From contig NZ_AP014624.1 of assembly GCF_000829375.1 (NCBI RefSeq), positions 2,728,001 to 2,792,000 on the forward strand: DNA of 64,000 bases, read 5' to 3'. Positions 9,271 through 16,947 of the stretch are shown here, one piece after another. The DNA is from Chryseobacterium sp. StRB126 (lineage in GTDB: Bacteria > Bacteroidota > Bacteroidia > Flavobacteriales > Weeksellaceae). The notes under the pieces were generated by a model. That model was not told the DNA's origin and ran no database searches. It saw only the letters and a list, made by a program, of their open reading frames with translations. Every line of letters starts with the position of its first letter. Within the stretch, counting starts at the first letter, position 1. Position numbers and translations under genes: made by a program.

Positions 9271-9278
9271 CAAAAATA
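9271..9278 (-). promoter_or_regulatory. -7 box of the HD-hydrolase/M48 operon
   Basis: On the minus strand the box reads TATTTTTG, an exact TAnnTTTG match, placing the transcript start about 15 nt upstream of the ATG at 9249. The -33 region is poor. Confidence 0.5.
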
Positions 9279-9308
9279 AAAAATGCCTTAAAAAATAAAG
9301 CATTTTTT
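9278..9308 (-). terminator. Weak hairpin after the YegP gene
   Basis: AAAAAATGC (9278-9286) pairs with GCATTTTTT (9300-9308) over a 13-nt loop, 20 nt after the stop of the minus-strand gene. Only two G-C pairs, so termination may be partial; it overlaps the next gene's promoter. Confidence 0.4.
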
Positions 9309-9328
9309 AGAGAATATTTATGATTATT

Positions 9329-9664
9329 CTACAAAATTATTTCATCCTCTATGGAGGCATTGGGAGCATTGTTTTTTACTGATTCTATTCCGTTTTCCAT
9401 TCCGTTATCTGTTTCATACATTTGGCTGGTTCCAATGATTTGTCCATTCCCGGCTTTAAGACTAAAATAACATCTGCCATCTTTTGCTGTATTCCTTTCA
9501 AATTTGGCATCTTCCTGTGAATTGGTCTTCACAGAATTGATCCCGTTTTCACAGGATGGTTTGGTACTATATCCCTGGCTTGTTAAGATAACCTGACCGT
9601 TCCCGGCTTTAAGATTGAATTGAAATTCACCGTTGGCTCTTTTAGAAATAATAAATTTTCCCAT
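9329..9664 (-). CDS. YegP-family protein with two DUF1508 repeats
   Basis: A 111-residue protein made of two tandem DUF1508 units of about 50 residues. Each has a G-FYF/FNLKAGNGQ-I core followed by a TSQ-Y segment and an ENGI-SVK end (residues 10-47 and 60-99). The family is widespread, small and of unknown function. It appears to be transcribed alone. A 9-bp inverted repeat lies 55 nt upstream (9719-9747). Confidence 0.88.
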   Translation of the reverse strand: MGKFIISKRANGEFQFNLKAGNGQVILTSQGYSTKPSCENGINSVKTNSQEDAKFERNTAKDGRCYFSLKAGNGQIIGTSQMYETDNGMENGIESVKNNAPNASIEDEIIL

Positions 9665-9718
9665 ACGTTTGTATTTTGAGTTAAATGGTTTTAGTTACAA
9701 TAAAATTAGGGAAAAATA

Positions 9719-9747
9719 TTGAAATCTGAAATCCTTTAAGATTTCAA
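9719..9747. repeat. Inverted repeat upstream of the YegP gene
   Basis: TTGAAATCT (9719-9727) and AGATTTCAA (9739-9747) form a perfect 9-bp inverted repeat with an 11-nt spacer. It may be an operator or a weak hairpin; there is no T-tract in either direction. Confidence 0.4.
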
Positions 9748-9762
9748 TAGTAAGAATGTAAT

Positions 9763-9790
9763 AAAAAAACGCCCCAAATGGGACGTTTTA
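9763..9790 (-). terminator. Terminator of the beta-oxidation operon
   Basis: The stem is AACG-C-CCC with GGG-A-CGTT (9768-9787, one mismatch). Seven A residues at the left edge form the minus-strand T-tract. It lies 24 nt beyond the acyl-CoA dehydrogenase stop. Confidence 0.7.
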
Positions 9791-9813
9791 AAATCAAATT
9801 TATGTTATAAAGA

Positions 9814-11592
9814 CTAATAAGTTCCTTTTTCAATATAGTGAGCAGCCACTTTTTCAGTTAATGCCACTACATTAGGATGATTAGTATATTTAGTGAATCT
9901 TCTTAATCCTGAAAGCATCATTCTCTGCTCATCTCCTTCAGCGAAAGAAATAATTCCTTCTTTAGCTGCAACAGTGATTTTCTCAACAGCTTTATAAAGG
10001 TTCAATTGAGCCATAGCCGCTTCTACAGAATCAGGAGAGAAGTGTTTCTCTGCTCTTAATACTGCAGATTCTGCCATATAAATCTGGTTAAGGATTTCAG
10101 AAGCATTCAATAATAAATGCTGTTGCTTTTCAATATCCATCATGTATTTTTGAAGAGCCGCTCCGGAAACCATAAGGAATACTTTCTTAAGGTTAGCGAT
10201 AATAGCTTTCTCTTCGCTCATGAATTCTGAATAATCAGGAACTTCGAATGAAGGAATACCCATCAACTCTTTGCTGATTGCCATGGCAGGAGATAAAAGG
10301 TCTAATTCACCTTTCATTGCTCTCTTAATAAGCATTCCTACTGCCAGTAACCTGTTGATTTCGTTCGTTCCTTCATAAATTCTTGAAATTCTTGAATCTC
10401 TCCATGCAGCTTCCATTGGAGTATCTTCAGAGAATCCCATACCTCCGTATACCTGAATTCCTTCATCAGCAGTATGTTGTGCAAGATCAGAAACAAATAC
10501 CTTAAGGATAGAACATTCTACAGCGAACTCTTCAACACCCTTAAGCTCTGCAGCTTGGTGATCCATTCCACCTGCTACCAATTCGTCAATTTTATCCTGA
10601 ACATTTTTCGCGGCTCTGTAAGAACCGGCCTCACTTACGAAAACACCTGTTGCCATTTCAGCAAGCTTCTTTCTGATCGCTCCGAAAGTAGCAATAGAAA
10701 CTCCAAACTGTTTTCTTTCGTTAGAATACTGGATAGAGTGGTTTAAAATTCTTCTTTGAGCATCTAAACAAGCCGCTGCTAATTTGATACGGCCTACGTT
10801 CAATGCATTTAAAGCGATTTTAAAACCATTGTTTCTTTCTCCTAAAAGATTTTCAACAGGAATTTTCATATCATTGAAGAAAACCTGACGGGTAGAAGAT
10901 GCACGAATTCCTAATTTGTGTTCTTCTTCACCAAAAGTTAAGCTTTCAGGGTTTTCCAGTTCAGAACGGTTGATTACAAAACCAGTGATGTTTTTATCAT
11001 CATCAATTTTCGCAAATAAAGTGAATGTATCTGCAAATCCTGCATTGGAAATCCACATTTTCTGACCATTGATGATATAATGTTTTCCGTCTTCGGAAAG
11101 TTTAGCTCTGGTTTTTCCAGAGTTGGCATCCGAACCTGCATCCGGCTCTGTTAGACAGTAAGCTCCGAATTTTGTTCCTGTTGCCAGGTCTGGAAGGTAT
11201 TTTTTCTTTTGCTCTTCAGTTCCGTAAAGAACGATTGGAAGCGTTCCGATTCCCGTGTGCGCTCCATAAGCTGTAGCCAATGAACCTGTAGTCCCCGAAA
11301 GATAGTCACAAGCTAACATCGTAGTTACAAAGCCCATTCCAAGACCTCCGTATTCTTCTGGAACAGCGATACCAAGCATTCCCATATCACCAAGCTTACG
11401 CATTGTTTCTTCAGTGAATGCATAATCTTTCTTTTCGAAACGCTCTCTTTGAGGGACAACCTCTCTATCTATGAATTCCTTCGCAGAATCGCGAAGCATT
11501 TTTTGTTCTTCATTCAGTTCTTCAATACTGAAAATTTCGTTTGCAGGAATTTCCTTGATCAGGAATTCACCTCCTTTAACTATGTTGCTCAT
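9814..11592 (-). CDS. Acyl-CoA dehydrogenase with C-terminal extension
   Basis: A 592-residue flavoprotein for the first, FAD-dependent step of fatty-acid beta-oxidation. The acyl-CoA dehydrogenase core (about residues 25-410) shows the YCLTEPDAGSD motif for flavin/substrate binding and the YEGTNEINR motif; the base is a Glu in or near this last segment. About 180 residues follow the core, as in the very-long-chain ACAD/ACAD9-like class found in Bacteroidetes. It is the last gene of the marR-led operon, just before the terminator at 9763-9790. Chain-length preference cannot be read from sequence. Confidence 0.93.
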   Translation of the reverse strand: MSNIVKGGEFLIKEIPANEIFSIEELNEEQKMLRDSAKEFIDREVVPQRERFEKKDYAFTEETMRKLGDMGMLGIAVPEEYGGLGMGFVTTMLACDYLSGTTGSLATAYGAHTGIGTLPIVLYGTEEQKKKYLPDLATGTKFGAYCLTEPDAGSDANSGKTRAKLSEDGKHYIINGQKMWISNAGFADTFTLFAKIDDDKNITGFVINRSELENPESLTFGEEEHKLGIRASSTRQVFFNDMKIPVENLLGERNNGFKIALNALNVGRIKLAAACLDAQRRILNHSIQYSNERKQFGVSIATFGAIRKKLAEMATGVFVSEAGSYRAAKNVQDKIDELVAGGMDHQAAELKGVEEFAVECSILKVFVSDLAQHTADEGIQVYGGMGFSEDTPMEAAWRDSRISRIYEGTNEINRLLAVGMLIKRAMKGELDLLSPAMAISKELMGIPSFEVPDYSEFMSEEKAIIANLKKVFLMVSGAALQKYMMDIEKQQHLLLNASEILNQIYMAESAVLRAEKHFSPDSVEAAMAQLNLYKAVEKITVAAKEGIISFAEGDEQRMMLSGLRRFTKYTNHPNVVALTEKVAAHYIEKGTY

Positions 11593-11642
11593 ATGTTATT
11601 ATTTTAAATTTTAGATTATAAATTTTAAATTAGATTTTGTCG

Positions 11643-11999
11643 TTATAAATTTTCAGATGATGTTTTAATGATTTTAGTCAAAATATTAATAATCATTTCT
11701 ATATCTTTTAAATAAGAATCAATTTCAATTTGAACAAGATTTGAAGAATGATACAGTCTCAACCAATATCTTGTTTCTCTCGCTTCTTTATTTGCAATAG
11801 AAAGTTTTGATATAAAATCTTTTTTAGATTGAGCTGCAATAGCTTCTTCTACATTTGCTCCAATGGAAGTTCCTGAACGAAGAATTTGTTTTGATAGAAT
11901 AAATTCGTTTTGAGCTTTACACTTGGTATAAAATTTTATTATTCTTAAAGCAAATTCAAATGTTTTGGTTTGAATCAGATTATCTTCCTTGAAACTCAT
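11643..11999 (-). CDS. Four-helix-bundle (S23/IVP) protein
   Basis: A 118-residue all-helical protein with the S23 intervening-sequence-protein pattern: KTFEFALRIIKFY, ILRSGTSIGANVEEA, SKKDFISKLSIANKEARETRYWLRLY. The family was first seen in 23S rRNA insertions of Leptospira and is now common as isolated genes in Bacteroidetes, function unknown. It lies between the thiolase and acyl-CoA dehydrogenase genes, flanked by similar AT-only tracts of TTTTAAATT type on both sides, as if inserted into the operon. A role in beta-oxidation is not indicated. Confidence 0.88.
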   Translation of the reverse strand: MSFKEDNLIQTKTFEFALRIIKFYTKCKAQNEFILSKQILRSGTSIGANVEEAIAAQSKKDFISKLSIANKEARETRYWLRLYHSSNLVQIEIDSYLKDIEMIINILTKIIKTSSENL

Positions 12000-12030
12000 C
12001 TAAAATTTATAATTTAAAATCTATAATTAA

Positions 12031-13209
12031 TTAAAGTAGTTCAAAAATACTCGCAGCTCCCTGTCCGGTTCCTACACACATAGAAACCATTCCGTATTTG
12101 TTACCACGTCTTCTCATTTCGTCAAGAAGCTGAACAGTTAGTTTTGTTCCTGTACATCCTAGTGGGTGACCCAAAGCGATTGCCCCTCCATTTACGTTTA
12201 AGATATCAGGGTTTAGGCCTAACTCTTTTTTGATAGCAACTGATTGTGATGCAAATGCTTCATTTAACTCGATCAAATCGATATCTTTTAATTCAAGACC
12301 TGCTTGTTTCAATGCTTTTGGAATAGCATAAACTGGTCCCATTCCCATAATTCTTGGCTCAAGACCTGCCGCTGCGTACGCTGCTAATCTTGCTTCTGGC
12401 TCAAGACCTAATTCTTTTACCATTTCCTCACTCATTACTACCACGAAAGCAGCACCATCACTCATCTGAGAAGAGTTTCCAGCCGTTACGCTTCCTCCGT
12501 TAGCGAAAACAGGTCTAAGTTTAGCCAAACCTGCAAGAGAGGTATCTGCTCTTGGACCTTCATCTACAGAGAAATCGAATTTCTTAGTCTGAAGCTTCTG
12601 ATTTTCATCTAAAAAGTTATATTCTACCGGAATCGGAACAATCTGATTAGCAAATTTACCCTCCTGATTTGCTTTTAAAGCTTTCATGTGCGATTCAAAG
12701 GCAAACTGATCCTGTTCTTCTCTGGTAATATTATATTGTTTTGCAACTTCTTCAGCAGTGTAACCCATTCCCCAATAATAATCAGGGTTTGTTTTTGCAA
12801 TCTCCGTTTCAGGAACCGGCTTATAACCACCCATTGGAATATACGACATGGATTCTGTACCTCCAGCAATGATGCAATCTGCCATTCCAGCCTGAATTTT
12901 TGCAGAAGCAATAGCAATAGCCTCACTTCCTGAAGCACAGTATCTGTTTACGGTTACTCCTGGAACTTTATCTGTATTTAAACCCATTAAGGAAATCAAA
13001 CGGGCTACGTTTAATCCTTGCTCTGCCTCAGGCATTGCATTTCCTACAATAAGGTCATCAACTCTGTTCTTATCTAATTGTGGTAGCTCAGCCATTAATT
13101 TTTCAATAACGGTGGCTGCCATTACGTCAGGACGTGTAAAGCGTAGAGAACCTTTGGGTGCTTTTCCTACTGCTGATCTGAATCCTTTTACAATGTATGC
13201 TGTTTTCAT
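12031..13209 (-). CDS. Acetyl-CoA C-acyltransferase (thiolase)
   Basis: A 392-residue thiolase for the last, thiolytic step of beta-oxidation. Active-site features: the nucleophilic cysteine in NRYCASGSEA (near residue 91), NEAFASQ, the GGAIALGHPLGCTG histidine motif, and a late cysteine in SMCVGTGQG. The length is typical. It lies downstream of the multifunctional hydratase/dehydrogenase gene, with which it would form the complex called FadBA in other bacteria. The two are separated here by a REP-associated transposase. Confidence 0.94.
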   Translation of the reverse strand: MKTAYIVKGFRSAVGKAPKGSLRFTRPDVMAATVIEKLMAELPQLDKNRVDDLIVGNAMPEAEQGLNVARLISLMGLNTDKVPGVTVNRYCASGSEAIAIASAKIQAGMADCIIAGGTESMSYIPMGGYKPVPETEIAKTNPDYYWGMGYTAEEVAKQYNITREEQDQFAFESHMKALKANQEGKFANQIVPIPVEYNFLDENQKLQTKKFDFSVDEGPRADTSLAGLAKLRPVFANGGSVTAGNSSQMSDGAAFVVVMSEEMVKELGLEPEARLAAYAAAGLEPRIMGMGPVYAIPKALKQAGLELKDIDLIELNEAFASQSVAIKKELGLNPDILNVNGGAIALGHPLGCTGTKLTVQLLDEMRRRGNKYGMVSMCVGTGQGAASIFELL

Positions 13210-13295
13210 TTTTTTGTTTAATTAAATTGTTTTTGAAAGATTTTGCCTCATAGAGGTAAACTGCTCATAGATCTATTGTTTTTGCAATTTGTGGA

Positions 13296-13317
13296 GCTCC
13301 GTAGGAGCGACCTGTTA
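13296..13317 (+). repeat. REP-type palindrome at the left end of the transposase gene
   Basis: GCTCC-GTA-GGAGC (13296-13308) forms a 5-bp hairpin followed directly by GACCTGTTA (13309-13317). It points inward. The TTA at its end is the complement of the transposase stop codon, so the repeat overlaps the gene end. It pairs in design with the copies at 13802-13822 and 13852-13875. Confidence 0.75.
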
Positions 13318-13779
13318 GTCTTCAATCCATTCAAATAAATATTTTGAATCATATTCAATTTCAAACTTTGACATAAAATCCAAATATTCTTCTCTAAAAG
13401 TTTTCTTTTGATGATGTTCTTCCTGGTTTAAAATATATTTTACTACCGCATCAACATTGCTTTTAGAATAAGAGAAAGCTCCGTATCCTTCCTGCCAATT
13501 GAACTTTCCATTGATCCATCCTTTTTCATTGATAAATTTTGAAGAACCCGCTTTAATATCTCTTACTAAATCTGAAACAGACAAGGTCGGATTCATACTT
13601 ACAAGGATGTGAACGTGGTCTGGCATTGCAAAAACTGCGAATAATTTTTGATTTCTGTTAGAGACTATACCTGTAATCAATTTATGTAATTCTTCTCTGT
13701 TTTCTTTTGAAATCAGATTTTGTCTTCCTTTTACTGCAAAAACAATTTGAATATAAATCTGTGTATAGGTATTGGCCAT
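13315..13779 (-). CDS. REP-associated tyrosine transposase (Y1/IS200-like)
   Basis: A 154-residue HUH-type single-strand transposase. It has the MANTYTQIYIQIVFAVKGRQ start typical of the family, the HUH motif HVHIL (DHVHILVSM), and a likely catalytic tyrosine in the FSYSKSNVD helix. Start at 13779: a 17-residue extension from 13830 (MAEPRRGDLI...) only translates the flanking REP palindrome. Palindromes of one design bound the gene, as in RAYT/REP units, where the enzyme is domesticated and recognises REP hairpins. It sits between the hydratase/dehydrogenase and thiolase genes in operon orientation and probably uses the operon's transcript. Confidence 0.88.
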   Translation of the reverse strand: MANTYTQIYIQIVFAVKGRQNLISKENREELHKLITGIVSNRNQKLFAVFAMPDHVHILVSMNPTLSVSDLVRDIKAGSSKFINEKGWINGKFNWQEGYGAFSYSKSNVDAVVKYILNQEEHHQKKTFREEYLDFMSKFEIEYDSKYLFEWIED

Positions 13780-13801
13780 AAAACGAACATGATCTTTTAT
13801 T

Positions 13802-13822
13802 ATCAGGTCGCCTCTACGAGGC
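13802..13822 (-). repeat. REP-type palindrome at the right end of the transposase gene
   Basis: Read on the minus strand: GCCTC-GTA-GAGGC followed by GACCTGATA. It has the same design as the left copy (5-bp stem, GTA loop, GACCTG[T/A]TA tail) in the opposite orientation, so the pair encloses the transposase gene. Confidence 0.75.
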
Positions 13823-13851
13823 TCTGCCATTTCTAAAAATTATTCATAGCT

Positions 13852-13875
13852 ATTAACAGTTCGCTCCTGCGGAGT
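13852..13875 (-). repeat. Second right-hand REP-like palindrome
   Basis: Read on the minus strand: ACTCC-GCA-GGAGC followed by GAACTGTTAA. The stem has one G-T pair, and the loop and tail differ from the other copies by one base each. With 13802-13822 it forms a tandem right-hand pair. Confidence 0.6.
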
Positions 13876-13881
13876 TCCACG

Positions 13882-16275
13882 TTAGTTTCTCAATGGTTTT
13901 CCGTTCTGTAACATGTATTGAATTCTCTCTAAAGTTTTTCTTTCACCACAAAGCTGAAGGAATGTTTCTCTTTCCAGGTTCAATAAGTACTGCTCAGTAA
14001 CAACTGTTGGTTCAGATAGGTTTCCGCCTACCATTACGTTGGCTAGCTTGTCTGCAATTTTTTTATCGTGTTCAGAGATGTATTTCCCTGTTAACATTTG
14101 GTCTGTTCCTACGTAGAACATTCCTAATGCATCTTTACCAAGAACTTTAACTTTTTGCTCGATAGGTTGAGTATAACCTTGCTCTGCTAACAGTTTTGCT
14201 ACTTTTTTAGCTTCTGCAATCTGTCTGTTTTTGCTTACAGAAACGATGTCTTTCCCTTTTTCAAGAATTCCCATATCATAAGCTTCATAAGCTGATGTTG
14301 CTACTTTACCCATAGCAATGTTCATGAAGGCATCACGAAGCCTGTTGTTCTTCACATCATCACTGTGGAATTCTCTGGAAGTTCTTAAAGTAAGTTCTTT
14401 AGTACCACCACCACCAGGAATTACACCCACTCCGGTTTCTACCAGTCCGATGTAAGTTTCTGCTGCGGCAACTACTCTGTCTGCGTGCATGGTCATTTCG
14501 CATCCTCCTCCTAAAGTCATGCCGTGAGGAGCAACTACCACAGGAATAGAGGAGTAGCGTACTCTCATCATCGATTTCTGGAAGTAAGCGATAGCCATAT
14601 TCAAATCATCCCAATCCTGCTCAATAGCCATCATAAGAATCATCGCAAGGTTAGCTCCTACAGAGAAGTTTGCCCCTTGGTTTCCTACTACTAATCCGTC
14701 GTATTCTTTTTCTGCTAAATCAATAGCTCTGTTTAGTCCATCTAAAACTTCGCCTCCAAGAGAATTCATTTTGGAACGGATCTCGAAGTTGATGATCCCA
14801 TCACCTAAATCTAGAATGGCAGCTCCGGAATTACTCCAAAGTGTTTTGTTTTTTCTGATGTTATCAAGGATAATGAAAGCATCCTGTCCAGGAATTTTGT
14901 TGTATTCTCCTGAATTTTTATCCACATAAATGCTTTGTCCTTCATCGTTAACCTTGTAGAATGTTTCTACATTTTTAACCCAGTCAGAAACTTCGTAGCC
15001 GGCATCTTTAGCTAATTCAATACCTTTCTGAACACCTACAGCATCCCAGATTTCAAATGGACCATTTTCCCATCCGAAACCTGCTCTCATAGCGTCGTCA
15101 ATTTTGTAAACTTCGTCAGAAATTTCCGGAACTTTATGAGAAACATAAGCGAATAATGCTCCTAATGACTTTCTGTATAGTTCACCAGCTTTATCTTTAC
15201 CACCAATTAATACCTTGAATCTGTCAATTGGCTTATCAATGGATTTTGTTAATTCTAAAGTAGGGAATGAAGATTTTCCTTGAAGTTCATATTCCAAAGT
15301 ATCAAGGTTTAATCCGTGAATTTCAGATTTTCCTTCTGCATTTTTTACTTTTTTATAGAAGCCCTGCTCAGTTTTTGAACCTAACCATTTATTATCCATC
15401 ATTTTCTGGATATAGGCAGGAAGAGCAAATACATCGTTAAAGTCATTGGCTTCAGCACCGCTTTGACGAACACCGTTGGCTACCATTACTAAAGTATCAA
15501 GACCTACAACGTCAGCTGTTCTGAAAGTAGCTGATTTTGGACGTCCGATTACAGGACCTGTTAATTTATCAACGTCAGAAACAGTAAGTCCTAATTTCTG
15601 TACATTGTGAAGAAGATCCATCATAGAGAATACCCCGATTCTGTTTGCGATGAAAGCAGGAGTATCTTTTGCTAAAACGGTAGTTTTGCCTAAAAATTTA
15701 GCTCCATAATTCATGTAGAAATCGATGATTTCCGGATCTGTATCGTTTGTTGGAATAATCTCAAGAAGAGGCAGATATCTTACTGGGTTGAAGAAGTGAG
15801 TTCCTGCAAAGTATTTTTTGAAATCTTCGCTTCTTCCTTCTGTTAAAAAGTGAATTGGAATCCCAGAAGTATTGGAAGAAATTAATGTTCCCGGTTTTCT
15901 GAACTGTTCTATTTTTTCGTATACAGACTTTTTAATGTCAAGTCTTTCAACAACTACTTCAATAATCCAGTCCGTATTTTTAATTTTTGGTAAATCATCA
16001 TCAAAATTTCCCACTTTGATTCTGTCTGCAAACTTTGGTGAATAAAGAAGTGCAGGGCTTGCTTTTTTCAGTTTTTCGAAGTTTTCTGTAGCAATTCTGT
16101 TTTTTACTACCTTATCTTCTTTGGTCAAACCTTTCTTCTGTTCAGCTTCAGTAAGTTCAAAGGGAACAATATCCAAAAGTGACACTTCCACACCAATGTT
16201 GGCGAAGTGAGCTGCGATACCGCTACCCATAATTCCTGAACCAAGAACCGTTACATGTTTGATTCTTCTTTTCAT
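13882..16275 (-). CDS. 3-Hydroxyacyl-CoA dehydrogenase / enoyl-CoA hydratase
   Basis: A 797-residue bifunctional enzyme for the hydration and NAD-dependent oxidation steps of beta-oxidation. The order is dehydrogenase first: NAD fold (VLGSGIMGSGIA, residues 10-21), the HFFNPVRYLPLLEI motif near residue 165, then a C-terminal hydratase/crotonase domain (about 485-700) with GANFSVGANL and GGGCEMTMHADRVVA. This order is the reverse of E. coli FadB and like the FadN type of Gram-positives and Bacteroidetes. It follows marR by 54 nt; the thiolase lies beyond the transposase. Confidence 0.93.
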   Translation of the reverse strand: MKRRIKHVTVLGSGIMGSGIAAHFANIGVEVSLLDIVPFELTEAEQKKGLTKEDKVVKNRIATENFEKLKKASPALLYSPKFADRIKVGNFDDDLPKIKNTDWIIEVVVERLDIKKSVYEKIEQFRKPGTLISSNTSGIPIHFLTEGRSEDFKKYFAGTHFFNPVRYLPLLEIIPTNDTDPEIIDFYMNYGAKFLGKTTVLAKDTPAFIANRIGVFSMMDLLHNVQKLGLTVSDVDKLTGPVIGRPKSATFRTADVVGLDTLVMVANGVRQSGAEANDFNDVFALPAYIQKMMDNKWLGSKTEQGFYKKVKNAEGKSEIHGLNLDTLEYELQGKSSFPTLELTKSIDKPIDRFKVLIGGKDKAGELYRKSLGALFAYVSHKVPEISDEVYKIDDAMRAGFGWENGPFEIWDAVGVQKGIELAKDAGYEVSDWVKNVETFYKVNDEGQSIYVDKNSGEYNKIPGQDAFIILDNIRKNKTLWSNSGAAILDLGDGIINFEIRSKMNSLGGEVLDGLNRAIDLAEKEYDGLVVGNQGANFSVGANLAMILMMAIEQDWDDLNMAIAYFQKSMMRVRYSSIPVVVAPHGMTLGGGCEMTMHADRVVAAAETYIGLVETGVGVIPGGGGTKELTLRTSREFHSDDVKNNRLRDAFMNIAMGKVATSAYEAYDMGILEKGKDIVSVSKNRQIAEAKKVAKLLAEQGYTQPIEQKVKVLGKDALGMFYVGTDQMLTGKYISEHDKKIADKLANVMVGGNLSEPTVVTEQYLLNLERETFLQLCGERKTLERIQYMLQNGKPLRN

Positions 16276-16329
16276 ATCTAATTTTTTATTATTTATAAGG
16301 TTATACGAACCATACGGTTTTACTATAAT

Positions 16330-16785
16330 TTACTTTCTGTTGTTTAAGAGTTCATTGGCTATTTTCATGATCTCAGTCATCACATCCTTAAAAGTGTCCA
16401 TTTTTTCAGGGCTAATTTTTTCCATTACCTTTTTATTAAAGTTGACAACAACTTCTTTGGACATATTTCTGGAGTTTAATCCTTTATCCGTAAGTTTGAT
16501 AATCACCTCTCTTTTATCTGTGGTGGTTTTCTCCTTATAGATATATCCGTTATCTTCCAGAAGTTTAATGATTCTTGTGAGGGAAGTGGGTTCTATGGCC
16601 ATTTTAGGTCCAAGATTCGTACTTCGCGTTCCTTCTTTGGGATCAATTTTAAGAAGGGTAAGGGCTTGTACTGCCGTGGAGTCATGTTCCTGAGCCAGCT
16701 CTGTGTACATTTTAGAAACAGCCAACCAGGTCTGTTTTAAAATTAAATCTACGTTTTCTATTTTTTCCTTATTATTATCCATCAT
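16330..16785 (-). CDS. MarR-family regulator of the beta-oxidation operon
   Basis: A 151-residue winged-helix protein. Its recognition-helix region is MAIEPTSLTRIIKLLEDNGYIYKE and its wing TTDKREVIIKLTDKG, both typical of MarR. It heads the operon of hydratase/dehydrogenase, thiolase and acyl-CoA dehydrogenase. Start: ATG at 16785 (MMDNN); the ATG at 16809 would lie at or upstream of the predicted transcription start (-7 box 16807-16814). Two long TATGCATGCATA-centred palindromes upstream suggest autoregulation, perhaps relieved by an acyl-CoA or fatty acid; the ligand is inference. Confidence 0.88.
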   Translation of the reverse strand: MMDNNKEKIENVDLILKQTWLAVSKMYTELAQEHDSTAVQALTLLKIDPKEGTRSTNLGPKMAIEPTSLTRIIKLLEDNGYIYKEKTTTDKREVIIKLTDKGLNSRNMSKEVVVNFNKKVMEKISPEKMDTFKDVMTEIMKIANELLNNRK

Positions 16786-16806
16786 TTTTGCGCTAATGGT
16801 TTTACC

Positions 16807-16814
16807 CAAATTTA
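16807..16814 (-). promoter_or_regulatory. -7 box of the marR/beta-oxidation operon
   Basis: Read on the minus strand as TAAATTTG, an exact TAnnTTTG match. A 26-bp palindrome begins 2 bp upstream and would fill the space between the -7 and -33 elements, so a bound repressor would block RNA polymerase. Confidence 0.6.
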
Positions 16815-16815
16815 G

Positions 16816-16841
16816 TAAATATTATGCATGCATAATATTTA
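16816..16841. promoter_or_regulatory. 26-bp perfect palindromic operator
   Basis: A perfect 26-bp palindrome centred on ATTATGCATGCATAAT (16821-16836), extending over AT pairs to both ends. It abuts the -7 box of the marR operon. The likely ligand is the MarR protein encoded just downstream. Confidence 0.7.
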
Positions 16842-16901
16842 TTAACGTTAAATTTTGTTAATAATCTGGTAGTGAGAGTGTTAAATTGTATGATTTGCAT
16901 A

Positions 16902-16921
16902 ATACTATGCATGCATAGTAT
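16902..16921. promoter_or_regulatory. 20-bp perfect palindromic operator
   Basis: ATACTATGCATGCATAGTAT is a perfect 20-bp palindrome sharing the 12-bp core TATGCATGCATA with the site at 16816-16841. The centres are 83 bp apart, close to eight helical turns, which would allow cooperative or looped binding. It lies 27 nt beyond the end of the ABC ATPase gene. Confidence 0.65.
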
Positions 16922-16947
16922 GTGAAATAATCAAAGAAAACTATTGA

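Noticed and set aside
13780..13830. 17-residue extension of the REP-associated transposase
   Set aside because: It is a translation of the flanking REP palindrome; the family's usual N-terminus starts at 13779.
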